Shown here: positions 25,619 through 34,744 of the stretch, piece after piece
Layout of the letters: each line of letters starts with the position of its first letter
Position numbering within the stretch: the first letter of the stretch is position 1
From: Candidatus Obscuribacter phosphatis
GTDB lineage: Bacteria; Cyanobacteriota; Vampirovibrionia; Obscuribacterales; Obscuribacteraceae
DNA length: 64,000 nucleotides
Direction of reading: 5' to 3'
Assembly (NCBI GenBank): GCA_001899315.1
Contig: MOYA01000005.1
Location: 189,925-253,924 of the forward strand
Program-made: the position numbers and the translations under genes
Notes under the pieces: model-generated
Database searches by the model: none
The model's input: only the letters and a program-made list of their open reading frames with translations
Told to the model about the DNA's origin: nothing

Positions 25619-26330
25619 CTCTGACACCTGCATAGATAGCCAATCTGCAATTTCGCGTAATGAAACACAAGCTAGGCTATAGGACGCCCAACTTCTAGAT
25701 AATGCAAAAATCAGGGGTTCGAATGTCATTTTGCACGCTATTTGCTAATTTTGCGTACACGGCTGGCGGTGCCTAATCAGCGAGCTTATCGCCGTTTAAG
25801 ATGCGAGTTCTCCTTTCTCGTTTCTCCGCAGTCAGAGTCGCCGAGGTGTTGGTCTCGGCTTCTTCTCGTTCGGACTTTTAGTCTCGCCCCCTGCCAACCT
25901 GTCCCGAAACAATATTGTGCTTTCACTATTGAAATATCGGTGCTGCTGATATCTACTGCTAATCTTCGTCTTGCTGAATTGGCTCCTGGGCTATCCGCCA
26001 GAATTTCGAGACTTTTTTGGTTCTCGGAACTTATAACCGAGCCAGCGGTGTCTCTCTGCGGCAGCTACAAGTGTGCCGGAGATAGCCACGCTTAAGACAC
26101 CTATTTGACTGCCACTGCTTAAGCAAAACAAGAGACAGTCCAAGTTGTCCCAAAAGTTAATCGCCCGAGAGCGACTATCTATGCCTGAAAGAACTTGCCC
26201 AGAACAGCCGGCATTTGCTAACTGCTTAATGTTCCTCGCTTCCCTCACTTTCTCTCTATTTCTACGTCACTAAACACCAACCACGAAATTCCTCAAACAA
26301 GCAGACTCAAGCAGTCTGAAGGAGTCCCAT
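25619..26330. other. Gene-free stretch after the toxin-immunity pair
   Basis: No supported gene. Contains GGGGTTCGAATG at 25713-25724, resembling a tRNA T-arm, but without acceptor or anticodon stems. This may be a remnant or chance. Short frames here lack RBS and codon bias. Confidence 0.45.
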
Positions 26331-26669
26331 ATGTACTTAAGCTTGCTCTACAGAGGCAAGATATCTTCCTCTTCCGGCTTTGAAACCAATAAATCAGTCT
26401 CACTCACCGTTGCCCTACCTGAGTATGGAGAATTGACCATTCAAGCCAGCCACAAAGACAACAAAACACAAGAAATAGAATTCAAAAGCGAAGGCGCCCT
26501 GTTAGTCACGGCTTTGGCTCCTGATTTTATAAAGGTGAGGCGTTGCTTGGGCGATAGAGAAGGCGACCAAAACAAGGGCGGAATGATCATAGTCAAACAC
26601 GGACCAATAGAAATTACCTGCAATATAGAAGTCGCCGAAGTAGTCGTTTTCAAACTGCCGCGAAGATGA
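26331..26669 (+). CDS. Hypothetical protein, 112 aa
   Basis: Start ATG 26331 with RBS TGAAGGAGTCCC. Small beta-rich protein without membrane segments: alternating hydrophobic strands (SVSLTVALPEYGELTIQAS, ALLVTALAP, GMIIVKHGPIEITCNIEVAE, VVVFKL). No family recognised. Single gene next to the toxin region and divergent in codon style from citrate synthase downstream; may be accessory. Confidence 0.6.
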   Translation: MYLSLLYRGKISSSSGFETNKSVSLTVALPEYGELTIQASHKDNKTQEIEFKSEGALLVTALAPDFIKVRRCLGDREGDQNKGGMIIVKHGPIEITCNIEVAEVVVFKLPRR

Positions 26670-26989
26670 TCTTTAATGAAAAATGAGCACCAACCATGCC
26701 ACCACAAAAATAAAGAAATAATTGATGCCAAGAGACGCGAATACGCAAGTCGCTAATTAGCGCAAGCTTCTGACAACCGCACAGGTTCTAATTCTCTAAT
26801 TTACTTGTAGCCAAGAGAGTATTGAGACTAAGAGCTATGCTAGGTGAAAGAGTCATTCAACTTATTCCAGATTCTTTCTAGCGACAGTCAACAACCACAC
26901 CAACACTTTTGAGACTAACCCCAGACGCGCTCGAGCCGAGCGATACAAGCAGACCAAAGAGTCTGGGCAAAGTCTCCCGAGAAAGAACT

Positions 26990-28177
26990 ATGAACAACAA
27001 CACTAACAATCCAAGCAATTCCAACACGCCCAGTACGGCCTCCGGTACAGTCGCGTCTTTCTCTCCCGGTTTGGAAGGCGTCGTCGCCTGTAAGACACGC
27101 CTCAGCCATGTCGATGGCGCCGGCGGAAAGCTCGTCCTGGCAGGACACAACGCCATCACCCTGGCCGAAAACAATACCATCGAAGAAGTCTGGTTTCTGC
27201 TGCATGAAGGTCGACTGCCCAATGCCGCCGAACTGCACGCTTTCCGCAATCGCATCGAGAGCCTCGGCCAGATGCCGGCTGACGAAATCAATTTGGTCAA
27301 GAAGCTGCGCGGAGCAGAACCGCTCTCGGCCTTCCGCACAGCCCTTTCGGCTATAGCCAACAAACGTGGCTACAAGCCCTGGCTGGGACGCCCTGCTAAA
27401 GAAGCCATCGACGAAATCATGGCTCTTTGCGCTCTCGCTCCGGCTATCGTCGAAGTGCTGCATACCGGTCGTCGCCCCCGTCTCAAGAAAGACAACGCCG
27501 GTTATGCCGAGCGCTATCTGTGGGGCGTGACCGGCAAGAAGCCCACCAAGGACGACGTTCGCGCCGTCGAGACCTACTTGATCTTGACCATGGACCACGG
27601 TCTCAACGCCTCTACTTTCGCCAGCCGAGTCGCCGCCAGTACCGGTGCCGATGTTGGCGCTGCAATCACGAGCGGCATCGGCACCCTTTCGGGACCCTTG
27701 CATGGAGGCGCCCCCGGTCCGGTGCTCGATATGCTCGACTCCATCGCCTCACCCGACCAAGCCGATGCCTGGGTGCGGGCACAACTTGCCGGTGGTACTC
27801 GCCTGATGGGCTTCGGGCACCGCATCTACCGCACCGACGACCCTCGCTCGATGTGCCTCAAGCGAGTTGCCGAAAGACAGAACGGTCCACGTATCGAACT
27901 GGCAAAGGTGACCGAGCAGACCTGCCTGAACGTGCTTGCCGAAAAGCAGAGCCAGCGTGCCGCTGCTGAGGGCAAAGCAGTGCGAGCCCTGCGTGTCAAC
28001 GTGGAATTTTGGACCGCAGTGGTTCTGGAACATGTCGGCATTCCGCGCCAGCTGTTCAGCTCTACTTTCTGCGCCAGCCGCATTATCGGCTGGGGAGAAC
28101 ACATCGCCGAACAGATTCAGGACAACAAGCTTTTCCGCCCGCTCTCAACCTACACCGGTGACATGCCGGCCGAGTAA
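26990..28177 (+). CDS. gltA: Citrate synthase
   Basis: 395 residues from ATG 26990, following GAAAGAACT. Condenses acetyl-CoA and oxaloacetate to citrate in the first TCA step (cytoplasm). Visible motifs: TMDHGLNAS (catalytic His region), GPLHGGAPGPV (second His), GFGHRIYRTDDPR (substrate Arg), and NVEFWTAV where most citrate synthases have NVDF; the catalytic Asp is therefore Glu, a variant also known from some citrate/methylcitrate synthase lineages. The Asn/Ser/Thr-rich first 20 residues are disordered. The gene is directly followed by aconitase, so pathway context supports citrate rather than methylcitrate synthase. Confidence 0.92.
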   Translation: MNNNTNNPSNSNTPSTASGTVASFSPGLEGVVACKTRLSHVDGAGGKLVLAGHNAITLAENNTIEEVWFLLHEGRLPNAAELHAFRNRIESLGQMPADEINLVKKLRGAEPLSAFRTALSAIANKRGYKPWLGRPAKEAIDEIMALCALAPAIVEVLHTGRRPRLKKDNAGYAERYLWGVTGKKPTKDDVRAVETYLILTMDHGLNASTFASRVAASTGADVGAAITSGIGTLSGPLHGGAPGPVLDMLDSIASPDQADAWVRAQLAGGTRLMGFGHRIYRTDDPRSMCLKRVAERQNGPRIELAKVTEQTCLNVLAEKQSQRAAAEGKAVRALRVNVEFWTAVVLEHVGIPRQLFSSTFCASRIIGWGEHIAEQIQDNKLFRPLSTYTGDMPAE

Positions 28178-28210
28178 GCCAGGCAAGTAGGCACCGGCAT
28201 CTCTAGTCAA

Positions 28211-28238
28211 ACCGCACCGACAAGACTGTCGGTGCGGT
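28211..28238 (+). terminator. Hairpin between citrate synthase and aconitase
   Basis: ACCGCACCGACA / TGTCGGTGCGGT perfect stem with an AGAC loop, followed by CTTCTC. It is 32 bases before the aconitase start and could partially terminate, setting relative expression. Confidence 0.75.
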
Positions 28239-28269
28239 CTTCTCAACATATATTTTGGTGGAGAAATCT

Positions 28270-30777
28270 ATGCAAGCAAATGCAAACGCGAGCCACTCGC
28301 ACTTTTACCAACAATTAGCTGGGGCGGTGAAAGAATCGCGCAAGCGCTTCGGCCCACTCACACTCACCGAGAAGATTCTTCTTTCTCACCTCTTTGACAA
28401 AGGTCAGCTGCAAACCTGGACGACCCTGCCGGCAAGAGGCAAAGCCTCTGTGGCACTATTGCCCGACCGAGTGGCGATGCAAGATGCCACCGCCCAGATG
28501 GCTATGCTGCAATACATGCAAGCCGGTCTCAAGCAGGTGGCAGTGCCAACCAGCATCCACTGCGACCACTTGATCAGAGCCCGCAGCGGTGCCAAGCTCG
28601 ACTTGGTGGACGCATACGGCGAGAACCAGGAAGTCTACGACTTCTTGAAGAGCGCCGCTGCCGCCCATGGTATCAGCTTTGGTGCCCCCGGCAAAGGCAT
28701 CATTCACCAGGTCATCCTCGAGAACCTGGCCACCCCCGGTGGACTCATGGTCGGTACCGACTCTCACACCCCCAATGCCGGCGGTCTTTCGATGCTGGCT
28801 ATCGGCGTAGGCGGAGCCGACGCCGTGGAAGTGATGGCCGGTGAACCCTGGTCGCTCACTTGGCCGCTGATCATCGGGGTCAAGCTCAAGGGCAAGCTCT
28901 CGGGCTGGGTGTCGCCCAAAGACATCATTCTCAAGCTGGCCGGCATCCTCGGCTCGGCAGGCGGTACTTCCTCCATCATCGAGTATTTCGGTGACACCGA
29001 GCAGCTCACGGCAACCGGTCAAGCCACCATTGCCAATATGGGCGCCGAGCTGGGGGCCACGACCTCGGTCTTCCCCTACAACCAAAAGTGCGGCGACTAT
29101 CTGCGGGCGACCGGCCGAAAAGATCTGGCAGACGCAGTCGAACAGAACAAGCATCTGCTTGCGGCTGACGCCGAAGTGCTGAGCGCCCCCGAAAAGTATT
29201 TCGACCGCTTTATCGAGATCGACCTCGATGCGCTCGAACCTCATATCGTCGGACCCTTCACCCCCGATATCTCGACGCCCATCTCGCAGTTTGTCAAAGA
29301 AGTGCAAGGCAAAGGCTATCCGCTCAAGTTGAGTTATGCCTTGATTGGCAGCTGCACCAATTCGAGCTACGAAGACATGGGCAGAGCCGCCCACATTGCC
29401 CGCCAAGCAGCCTCACGCGGCGTCAAGACCGCCTGCGGTTTTCTGGTCACGCCCGGCTCGACCCAGATCTTCAACACCATCGAAAGAGACGGTCAGCTGG
29501 CAGACCTCGAATCGATTGGTGGTCAGGTATTGGCCAATGCCTGCGGTCCTTGCATCGGGCAATGGCAGCGCGACGACGTCAAGGATGGTCAAGCCAATTC
29601 GATCATCAACTCTTTCAATCGCCCCTTCAAAGGTCGCAACGACAATAACAACGCCACCCACGCCTTCATCGCCAGCCCCGAGATAGTGACGGCTTTCGCC
29701 CTTGCCGGTCGCCTCGATTTCAACCCACTCACCGACAGCCTCACCGCCGCCGACGGCGGTCAATTCACACTGCAAGCGCCTGAAGCCGAAGCCCTGCCGC
29801 CGCTCGGTTTCATCGCCGACCCGCAGGCGATTGTCGGCACCAGCCTGCAAACAGCGGTGCAAGTGGCGCCTGACAGTCGTCGCCTGCAGCTGCTCTCGCC
29901 TTTCCCGGTCTGGTCGGGCGGCGACTTTGTCGAACTGCCCATCTTGCTCAAGGCAAAGGGCAAGTGCACCACCGACCACATCTCACCGGCCGGTGTGGAA
30001 TGGCTGCGTTTCAGAGGGCACCTGGACAATATCTCGGACAACATGTTCAGCCGGGTCACCAACGCCTTTACCGGCGAAGTGGGCAAAGGTCAAGGTCTTC
30101 CCGGCAGTGCAGAGACTGACGCCAGCAGCCAGCCCCTGAGCAAGATCGCCCGCGACTATAAGGCACTTGGTCAAGGCTGGGTAGTGATTGGTGACACCAA
30201 TTACGGTGAAGGCTCCAGCCGCGAACATGCCGCCATGTCGCCTCGCTATCTGGGCGGTCTGGCTGTTGTGGCCCGCAGTTTTGCCCGCATTCACCGCAGC
30301 AATCTTTGGAAGCAAGGCATGCTTGCCCTGACCTTCAAAGACCAGTCCGACTATGACCGCATCGCCTCGGGCGACAGGCTTAGCCTGGTCGGTCTGGCAG
30401 CGCTCAGCCCCGAGAAAGAAGTGCAAGGGATCATTCATCACCAGGACGGCACCAGCGAAAGCATCGCGCTTTTGCACGGCATGTCGGACGAGCAGATCAA
30501 ATGGTTCCAACATGGTTCTTTCCTCAACTATGTAAAGGCCAAGCGCGAAGCAGAAGGGCAAAGTCAGGGCGCCGACCAGCCCCAGGCAACAAGCCCGGCC
30601 GGTGAATTCTGCGACCGCGAGCAAACCTGCGGTGGCGAGCCTGAGCAAGAGGCAGAAAGCAGCCAAGCCAAGGGCGGCACATCCGATCAGAAAGAACCGG
30701 CGCCCAAGAAGACCTGGCTCGACAGGCTCAAGGCTCTCTGGAAGCGCTTTCTGGAAGACATCGGCTACGACGGCTAA
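28270..30777 (+). CDS. Aconitate hydratase with unusual C-terminal tail
   Basis: 835 residues; ATG 28270 selected because GGTGGAG lies seven bases upstream. Isomerises citrate to isocitrate. Fe-S cluster ligands are visible as IGSCTNSS (about 362) and NACGPCIGQW (about 427-436); GTDSHTPNAGG, TTDHISPAG and GEGSSREHAA mark substrate-binding loops of the mitochondrial-type aconitase family. Domain order (cluster domains first, swivel domain last) matches that family, whose members end near residue 755. The last 75 residues are extra: a Gln/Glu/Ser-rich linker with two Cys and a terminal amphipathic helix (TWLDRLKALWKRFLEDIG). Likely the same unit as citrate synthase. Confidence 0.93.
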   Translation: MQANANASHSHFYQQLAGAVKESRKRFGPLTLTEKILLSHLFDKGQLQTWTTLPARGKASVALLPDRVAMQDATAQMAMLQYMQAGLKQVAVPTSIHCDHLIRARSGAKLDLVDAYGENQEVYDFLKSAAAAHGISFGAPGKGIIHQVILENLATPGGLMVGTDSHTPNAGGLSMLAIGVGGADAVEVMAGEPWSLTWPLIIGVKLKGKLSGWVSPKDIILKLAGILGSAGGTSSIIEYFGDTEQLTATGQATIANMGAELGATTSVFPYNQKCGDYLRATGRKDLADAVEQNKHLLAADAEVLSAPEKYFDRFIEIDLDALEPHIVGPFTPDISTPISQFVKEVQGKGYPLKLSYALIGSCTNSSYEDMGRAAHIARQAASRGVKTACGFLVTPGSTQIFNTIERDGQLADLESIGGQVLANACGPCIGQWQRDDVKDGQANSIINSFNRPFKGRNDNNNATHAFIASPEIVTAFALAGRLDFNPLTDSLTAADGGQFTLQAPEAEALPPLGFIADPQAIVGTSLQTAVQVAPDSRRLQLLSPFPVWSGGDFVELPILLKAKGKCTTDHISPAGVEWLRFRGHLDNISDNMFSRVTNAFTGEVGKGQGLPGSAETDASSQPLSKIARDYKALGQGWVVIGDTNYGEGSSREHAAMSPRYLGGLAVVARSFARIHRSNLWKQGMLALTFKDQSDYDRIASGDRLSLVGLAALSPEKEVQGIIHHQDGTSESIALLHGMSDEQIKWFQHGSFLNYVKAKREAEGQSQGADQPQATSPAGEFCDREQTCGGEPEQEAESSQAKGGTSDQKEPAPKKTWLDRLKALWKRFLEDIGYDG

Positions 30778-30831
30778 GATAGCAAAATAGCAAATAAGAA
30801 ATACAGTTGTCGGTAGATTTGCCTTAGTTTT

Positions 30832-30872
30832 GAAATGGACGGGCTTCGGCTCGTCCATTTCTCTTTCTTCTC
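30832..30872 (+). terminator. Intrinsic terminator after aconitase
   Basis: GAAATGGACGGGC-TTCG-GCTCGTCCATTTC with UUCG-type loop, followed by TCTTTCTTCTC. Confidence 0.9.
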
Positions 30873-30937
30873 ATTTTCTATTTTCAAAAAACGCCAATTC
30901 TCTTATATATTATAGTGGCTCTCTTCGACAAAAAAGA

Positions 30938-30976
30938 GAAGAAGAAAGGAACCGGTGGTGGGTTGCACCACCGGTT
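30938..30976 (-). terminator. Terminator of the 31-34 kb minus-strand operon
   Basis: AACCGGTGGTG / CACCACCGGTT stem; on the minus strand it is followed by CCTTTCTTCTTC. Lies 25 bases past the stop of the 31001 gene. Confidence 0.82.
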
Positions 30977-31000
30977 CGAACTGTGTGAAAAGGAAAGGAC

Positions 31001-31612
31001 CTACCGGTTTAGATTTACCGGCAAGCGTTTGACTAAGACATTCTGGAATCCAAGTTGGAGAAGCCGACGGCGGGTTTTCTGATTGCGCACCCAGACTTGG
31101 ACAGACTTACGCAAGTCCAGTTCGGGCGCCAAGAGTTGCAGTTCGACCTTGCCGCGCAGAGCTTCTCGATACCAGCGAGAGCGAGCCCAAGACCTTTTGA
31201 AGACCATGCGCTCGGCTTGTTTTCCCGGTGTCCCTCCGTTCATCGTTTCGTTGAGAATGATGTGCCAAGCCATGTAGTCGCTGCATACAGAGGCGACACT
31301 TTCACTCTCAAAGACAAAGAGTACCGAATTGGGAAATTCGCCTTTGCGCCTGAGCACATTGACGATTGCATCCCCGCGGCGCTCAGTGCCGATTACCTTT
31401 TGCCACTGGTTGGAATAACCGGTCATGGAGACGGCATCTTCAGCTCCAGCCGCCAGAAAGAGCGGGAAGTAGCCTAATGCCTTTTCCGCCCAGCGATACG
31501 CCGGCAGAAAATCGACATCTGAAAATGCCGGGTCAGGTTTCAGCACGCCGAAGCTCACGCTTGAGAGCGGCATGCAGTGATACAGATAGACTTTCTTAGA
31601 CACTTCAGACAT
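31001..31612 (-). CDS. Hypothetical protein, 203 aa
   Basis: Start ATG 31612, close after the previous gene's stop (22 bases). Soluble alpha/beta protein. The beginning (VYLYHCMPLSSVSFGVLKPD) and the middle SVLFVFESESVASVC are strand-like; the C-terminal 60 residues are Arg/Lys-rich (FKRSWARSRWYREALRGKV, RNQKTRRRLLQLGFQ), so nucleic-acid binding is possible. I do not recognise the family. It is the last gene of the DUF4139 operon. Codon bias is high as in its neighbours. Confidence 0.7.
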   Translation of the reverse strand: MSEVSKKVYLYHCMPLSSVSFGVLKPDPAFSDVDFLPAYRWAEKALGYFPLFLAAGAEDAVSMTGYSNQWQKVIGTERRGDAIVNVLRRKGEFPNSVLFVFESESVASVCSDYMAWHIILNETMNGGTPGKQAERMVFKRSWARSRWYREALRGKVELQLLAPELDLRKSVQVWVRNQKTRRRLLQLGFQNVLVKRLPVNLNR

Positions 31613-31634
31613 TCGATACTCCAGACAAATAGTT

Positions 31635-31883
31635 TCAGTCCGATTTCTCGTCCTGGAAAAGCGCCGCCATCTCGCTTTCCGGGCAGTGACCGAACACATC
31701 CCTGTGCTTCAAGGCTCCAGATGCACGGCCGCGCAGGAGGAACATGTCCTCCTCGACCTGGATCGGAGCATAGTCCTCGTCGAGAACGAAATTGGTCAGC
31801 TGGCGAGCCTTCGCCTTGGCCAGACCTTCTTTCTTTGCGTTCCGGATGAAGACCAGCGTGAAGCCGTTGGAGTTGTGCGTCAT
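31635..31883 (-). CDS. Small hypothetical protein, 82 aa
   Basis: ATG 31883 preferred over ATG 31889 because AAGGAA is then correctly spaced. Compact protein starting MTHNSNGFTLVFIRNAKKEG with a charged middle and EEDMFLLRGRASGALKHRDV. No signal, membrane segment or known domain. Flanked upstream by a double hairpin and downstream by the 31001 gene. Small size and high codon bias suggest an abundant product. Confidence 0.65.
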   Translation of the reverse strand: MTHNSNGFTLVFIRNAKKEGLAKAKARQLTNFVLDEDYAPIQVEEDMFLLRGRASGALKHRDVFGHCPESEMAALFQDEKSD

Positions 31884-31951
31884 ATTCATTTCCTTGTTTT
31901 TCTTTGAGCAATGGCCCTTATGGCGAAGACAAGTTCTGCGCTGGCCCATTG

Positions 31952-32018
31952 CGTTGACCGCTCTCTAACTGGTTGGAGCGGTAGAAAGCGCATCGCTTCA
32001 AACACTAGCGATGCGCCG
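31952..32018 (-). promoter_or_regulatory. Two adjacent intercistronic hairpins
   Basis: ACCGCTC...GAGCGGT (about 31959-31984) and GCGCATCGCT...AGCGATGCGC (about 31987-32015) stand side by side in the 156-base gap before the 31883 start. Both arms are perfect. Confidence 0.65.
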
Positions 32019-32039
32019 GTGCAGTTCTTCAGTTCAGGC

Positions 32040-32246
32040 TTAACCCTGCTGGCGCACTTGGCGGTGGCGGTTGGCGAGGGCCAGACGAATTTCTTCGCTC
32101 GAGATGTGGACGGGAGTGCGGCGCACGGTTTCACCGGTGCGCAGGCTCTCCACGTACATTTCCTCGAGCTTGTCGAAGCTCACGGCTTCGCCGACGATGA
32201 AGAACTGTTGGTGCTCTTCAGACCAGATGACTTTGGGATGACTCAT
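32040..32246 (-). CDS. Small hypothetical protein, 68 aa
   Basis: ATG 32246 with a very strong RBS (AGAAGGAGAATCT). Begins MSHPKVIWSEEHQQFFIVGE (two short strands), then a Glu-rich helix and a basic end (LALANRHRQVRQQG). The pattern H-P-x-V-hydrophobic-W-x-x-E-x-x-x-x-F could be a small beta hairpin fold. No family recognised. Between the DUF4139 gene and the 31883 gene, with hairpins on both sides. Confidence 0.7.
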   Translation of the reverse strand: MSHPKVIWSEEHQQFFIVGEAVSFDKLEEMYVESLRTGETVRRTPVHISSEEIRLALANRHRQVRQQG

Positions 32247-32285
32247 AGATTCTCCTTCTGAACATTTTGGAATTGGAACGAGACC

Positions 32286-32318
32286 GCGCTTTCGCATTGA
32301 AAGCGCGGTCTCTTAAAC
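32286..32318 (-). promoter_or_regulatory. Intercistronic hairpin after DUF4139 gene
   Basis: GAGACCGCGCTTTC / GAAAGCGCGGTCTC, a perfect 14-bp stem with a five-base loop, 18 bases after the DUF4139 stop and 40 bases before the next start. Could be a partial terminator. Confidence 0.75.
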
Positions 32319-32335
32319 TAAGAAGAGCTTGTCGG

Positions 32336-33901
32336 TCAGGCGATGCGGTACTTGATCGTGTACTTCACCTTGGTCTCGCCGCCGGCGGGGACGGTGACCA
32401 GGTAGGAAGCCGCACCGCCCGTGGTGCTGACGTTCTTGACGCCGTTGCCGCCGATGGGCTTGGTGAATTCGACCTCGCCCGGCACCGTGTCCTGCACCAG
32501 AACGTCCACCGCCTTGTCCTTGTAGTTGAAGACCACCACTTCACGCGTCTCGGTGCGGAAGCGCGGCTTCTTCGCAGGCTTTTCGACCGGCTTGTCGGCA
32601 TTGTCGGCGACCACGGTCACCTGCGGGCGCTGACCGACGTCGGGTCCGCCGAGCGGGCGCACGGTGGGCGGGTTCGCCGGGGGCTCCACGGCCTCGGGGT
32701 CATCCTTGACCGATACCAGACAGCGCTTGGCCTTGACGTCGCGCGAGGGCGTCTGCAGCGTGAGCTGGAAGCTCTCGCCGACGGCCACGTGCGTCGAGAC
32801 ATTGGTCTGGTCGGTGCGCTGCAGGCTGCCCTTGCTGTCGGGCTCGAAGACGTTGACGGCGCCGGGCGGCAGAGCCACGCCGAGGCTGCTCGCCGCATCG
32901 TTCTTGACGAGCAGGCGCACATGCACCGGCAGCTTGTCCTGGCGGTCACGCAGCTGGGCCTTCGAGGGGAAGTAGCCGGGAGAGAGCAGGTACTCGGCGG
33001 TGACCGGCACGTTCTCGGCCAGCATGAGCGCCGTGGTCTTGGTCTCGCCGGGCTCGATGGAGAGCTCGACCGGCAGCGTGTAGAGCTTCTGCTCGCCGAC
33101 GCTCTCGACCTCGGCGCTGTCGGCGCCGAAAGATGCCGACTCGAGAGCACCACCCATGGGCACGGCGGCGGCCATGGCCATGCGGGCGCCACGCGGACGC
33201 ACGCCGTACTGAGGCTGGCTGTTGTAGCCGTTGTTGTAGCCGTGGATGAGCTGGAAGCGCGTGTCGCGCACCGGCGCACCACTCTCGTTGGTGATGTCCA
33301 CCCAGCAGGCCAGGCGGGTGAGCTTCTCGGCGGCGGCGTCATAGAAGGCTTCGAAACGGGGCTTCCATTCCAGGCCGCTGGTGGCATACATGATGCCGAG
33401 GTCGAAGGCACCGGCCTTGGCGGCGCGGGCTTCGAGGTGGACAGCCGGCAGCGCCGTCAGTTCGGCCAGGCAGGCGCTGTCGAGGACGAGCGAACTGTCG
33501 TAGGCGACGACCTGCACCCCCTGGTCGGTCTTGACCACGAGCTGGTGGCCGATGACGTGGCAGAGCGTGCCCTTGACGGTCGATTCGCCGATGCTGAAGC
33601 TGATCGACTTGCCGACCGCCTTCTGCAGCAAAGCTTCGAGGCTGAGGTTGGCCGGGCGATAGCTGAAAGCCGAAAGCTTCAGACCACCGGGACCGGTTGC
33701 CTTGGAAATGGTGAGCGAACCGGGCACGTACTGCTCCGGCAGACCTTCCAGCGTGACGCTGACCTTGCCTTCGGCGACTTCCACCTGCCGCTGTTCGCGG
33801 ACGATGGCCGGACCGCCGATATAGACGGTCATCTCGGAAGCGCTGGCATTGCGCGAAACGGCGGTGGTGGCGGAGGTGCCCTGTTCCTGATTCTTGCTCA
33901 T
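32336..33901 (-). CDS. DUF4139 / mucoidy-inhibitor-like protein
   Basis: 521 residues from ATG 33901 (RBS AAGAGGAATAC). The N-terminal domain (TVYIGGPAIVREQRQVEVAE, then a strand GKVSVTLEGLPEQYVPGSL) and the C-terminal DUF4139 beta domain (GLEWKPRFEAFYDAAAEKLTR, ACWVDITNESGAPVRDTRFQ, ending with KVKYTIKYRIA) fit the mucoidy inhibitor A-like family. No signal peptide is visible and the central coiled coil of typical members is absent, so it is a shorter, apparently cytoplasmic form. In E. coli-type studies the family name derives from effects on capsule; molecular function is unknown. First gene of a four-gene operon. Confidence 0.82.
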   Translation of the reverse strand: MSKNQEQGTSATTAVSRNASASEMTVYIGGPAIVREQRQVEVAEGKVSVTLEGLPEQYVPGSLTISKATGPGGLKLSAFSYRPANLSLEALLQKAVGKSISFSIGESTVKGTLCHVIGHQLVVKTDQGVQVVAYDSSLVLDSACLAELTALPAVHLEARAAKAGAFDLGIMYATSGLEWKPRFEAFYDAAAEKLTRLACWVDITNESGAPVRDTRFQLIHGYNNGYNSQPQYGVRPRGARMAMAAAVPMGGALESASFGADSAEVESVGEQKLYTLPVELSIEPGETKTTALMLAENVPVTAEYLLSPGYFPSKAQLRDRQDKLPVHVRLLVKNDAASSLGVALPPGAVNVFEPDSKGSLQRTDQTNVSTHVAVGESFQLTLQTPSRDVKAKRCLVSVKDDPEAVEPPANPPTVRPLGGPDVGQRPQVTVVADNADKPVEKPAKKPRFRTETREVVVFNYKDKAVDVLVQDTVPGEVEFTKPIGGNGVKNVSTTGGAASYLVTVPAGGETKVKYTIKYRIA

Positions 33902-34744
33902 ATGTATTCCTCTTGGGCTCTTTGCCCTTTTAGAATGGTTTCGTTGGCGCTCCTAGACGGTACTAAGAGCGTGGGTGAATGGCGCTGCAAGCACACTGCC
34001 TGCAGAACGCCTAATCCGCTGAAACGACTCTCCAATCCGCAAGCCGCAATGTCATATCCAAATCTCCAGCATCCTTTTGGGCTGCTGAATAGGCACTATC
34101 GAACATTGGGTGGTTGTTTTGCTGGCGTGACTTTGCGGAGAACTTGGAATTGGAAAAGACGTACTGAACATAAGAGGACCGCACCCGGCTATTCCAGGAT
34201 TGAGCATCTTTGTAAAGCGGCTCGGTATCTTAGAAACGCCTCAGGCTGACCTTTCGAGGGTCAAATGCCGCTATCGGGCATTGACTTAGGAAGTCGTTAT
34301 AGACAAGTAAAACGACCACCAATCAAGCGTCTTCAGGCTCCATTTGATTCCGGAAAAGTAGCGCGTATATCTATTGACAGCCTCCGCTAGCCGCGCCAGC
34401 GGGTTATAAAACCTCTCTAAGCCCCACCTTGGCGCCTCTTGGCTGCCCACCATCGGTAGAGCCTTAGACTAGACCCAATACTTAATAGATACAGCCTTGC
34501 TTACCCCAGGCATAGACCGGTAGGTTCGAACTGTATTCACCTTCGGTCAACCATCAGGAAAAGCTTTCAAAGCGTAAATTCCCATTCAACCAAGTTCCTG
34601 AACCTCTCAAAGCAAATAGCTGCGAGATTGGTGGTAGACCGACTTTCTGGAGCCCAAAGCTTATATGAGTACCAACACCTCCTAAGGACGTCTCCAACGG
34701 GACGTCCGGCCGATTCACATCGGTAAGCAGAAAAGGACAGTCCC
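33902..34744. other. Long divergent regulatory region
   Basis: No supported gene. It separates the DUF4139 operon (minus) from the HD hydrolase gene (plus), so both have long leaders. CTAGCCGCGCCA at 34387-34398 is identical to 4065-4076. A hairpin GGACGTC / GACGTCC at 34686-34707 precedes the HD-gene RBS. TTGACA at 34374 is not matched by a well-spaced -10 box. Confidence 0.55.

Noticed and set aside
25713..25724. tRNA gene suggested by GGGGTTCGAATG
   Set aside because: Only a T-arm-like stretch; no acceptor, D or anticodon stems could be folded around it.
25742..26095. 117-codon frame after the immunity gene
   Set aside because: No RBS and atypical composition with no recognisable domain.
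32267..34249. 660-codon plus-strand open frame opposite DUF4139
   Set aside because: Antisense shadow, no ribosome site; the minus-strand frame has family motifs and strong RBS.
34374..34410. Sigma-70 type promoter TTGACA ... TATAAA
   Set aside because: Spacing of about 24 bases is too long for a normal promoter; left as unproven.
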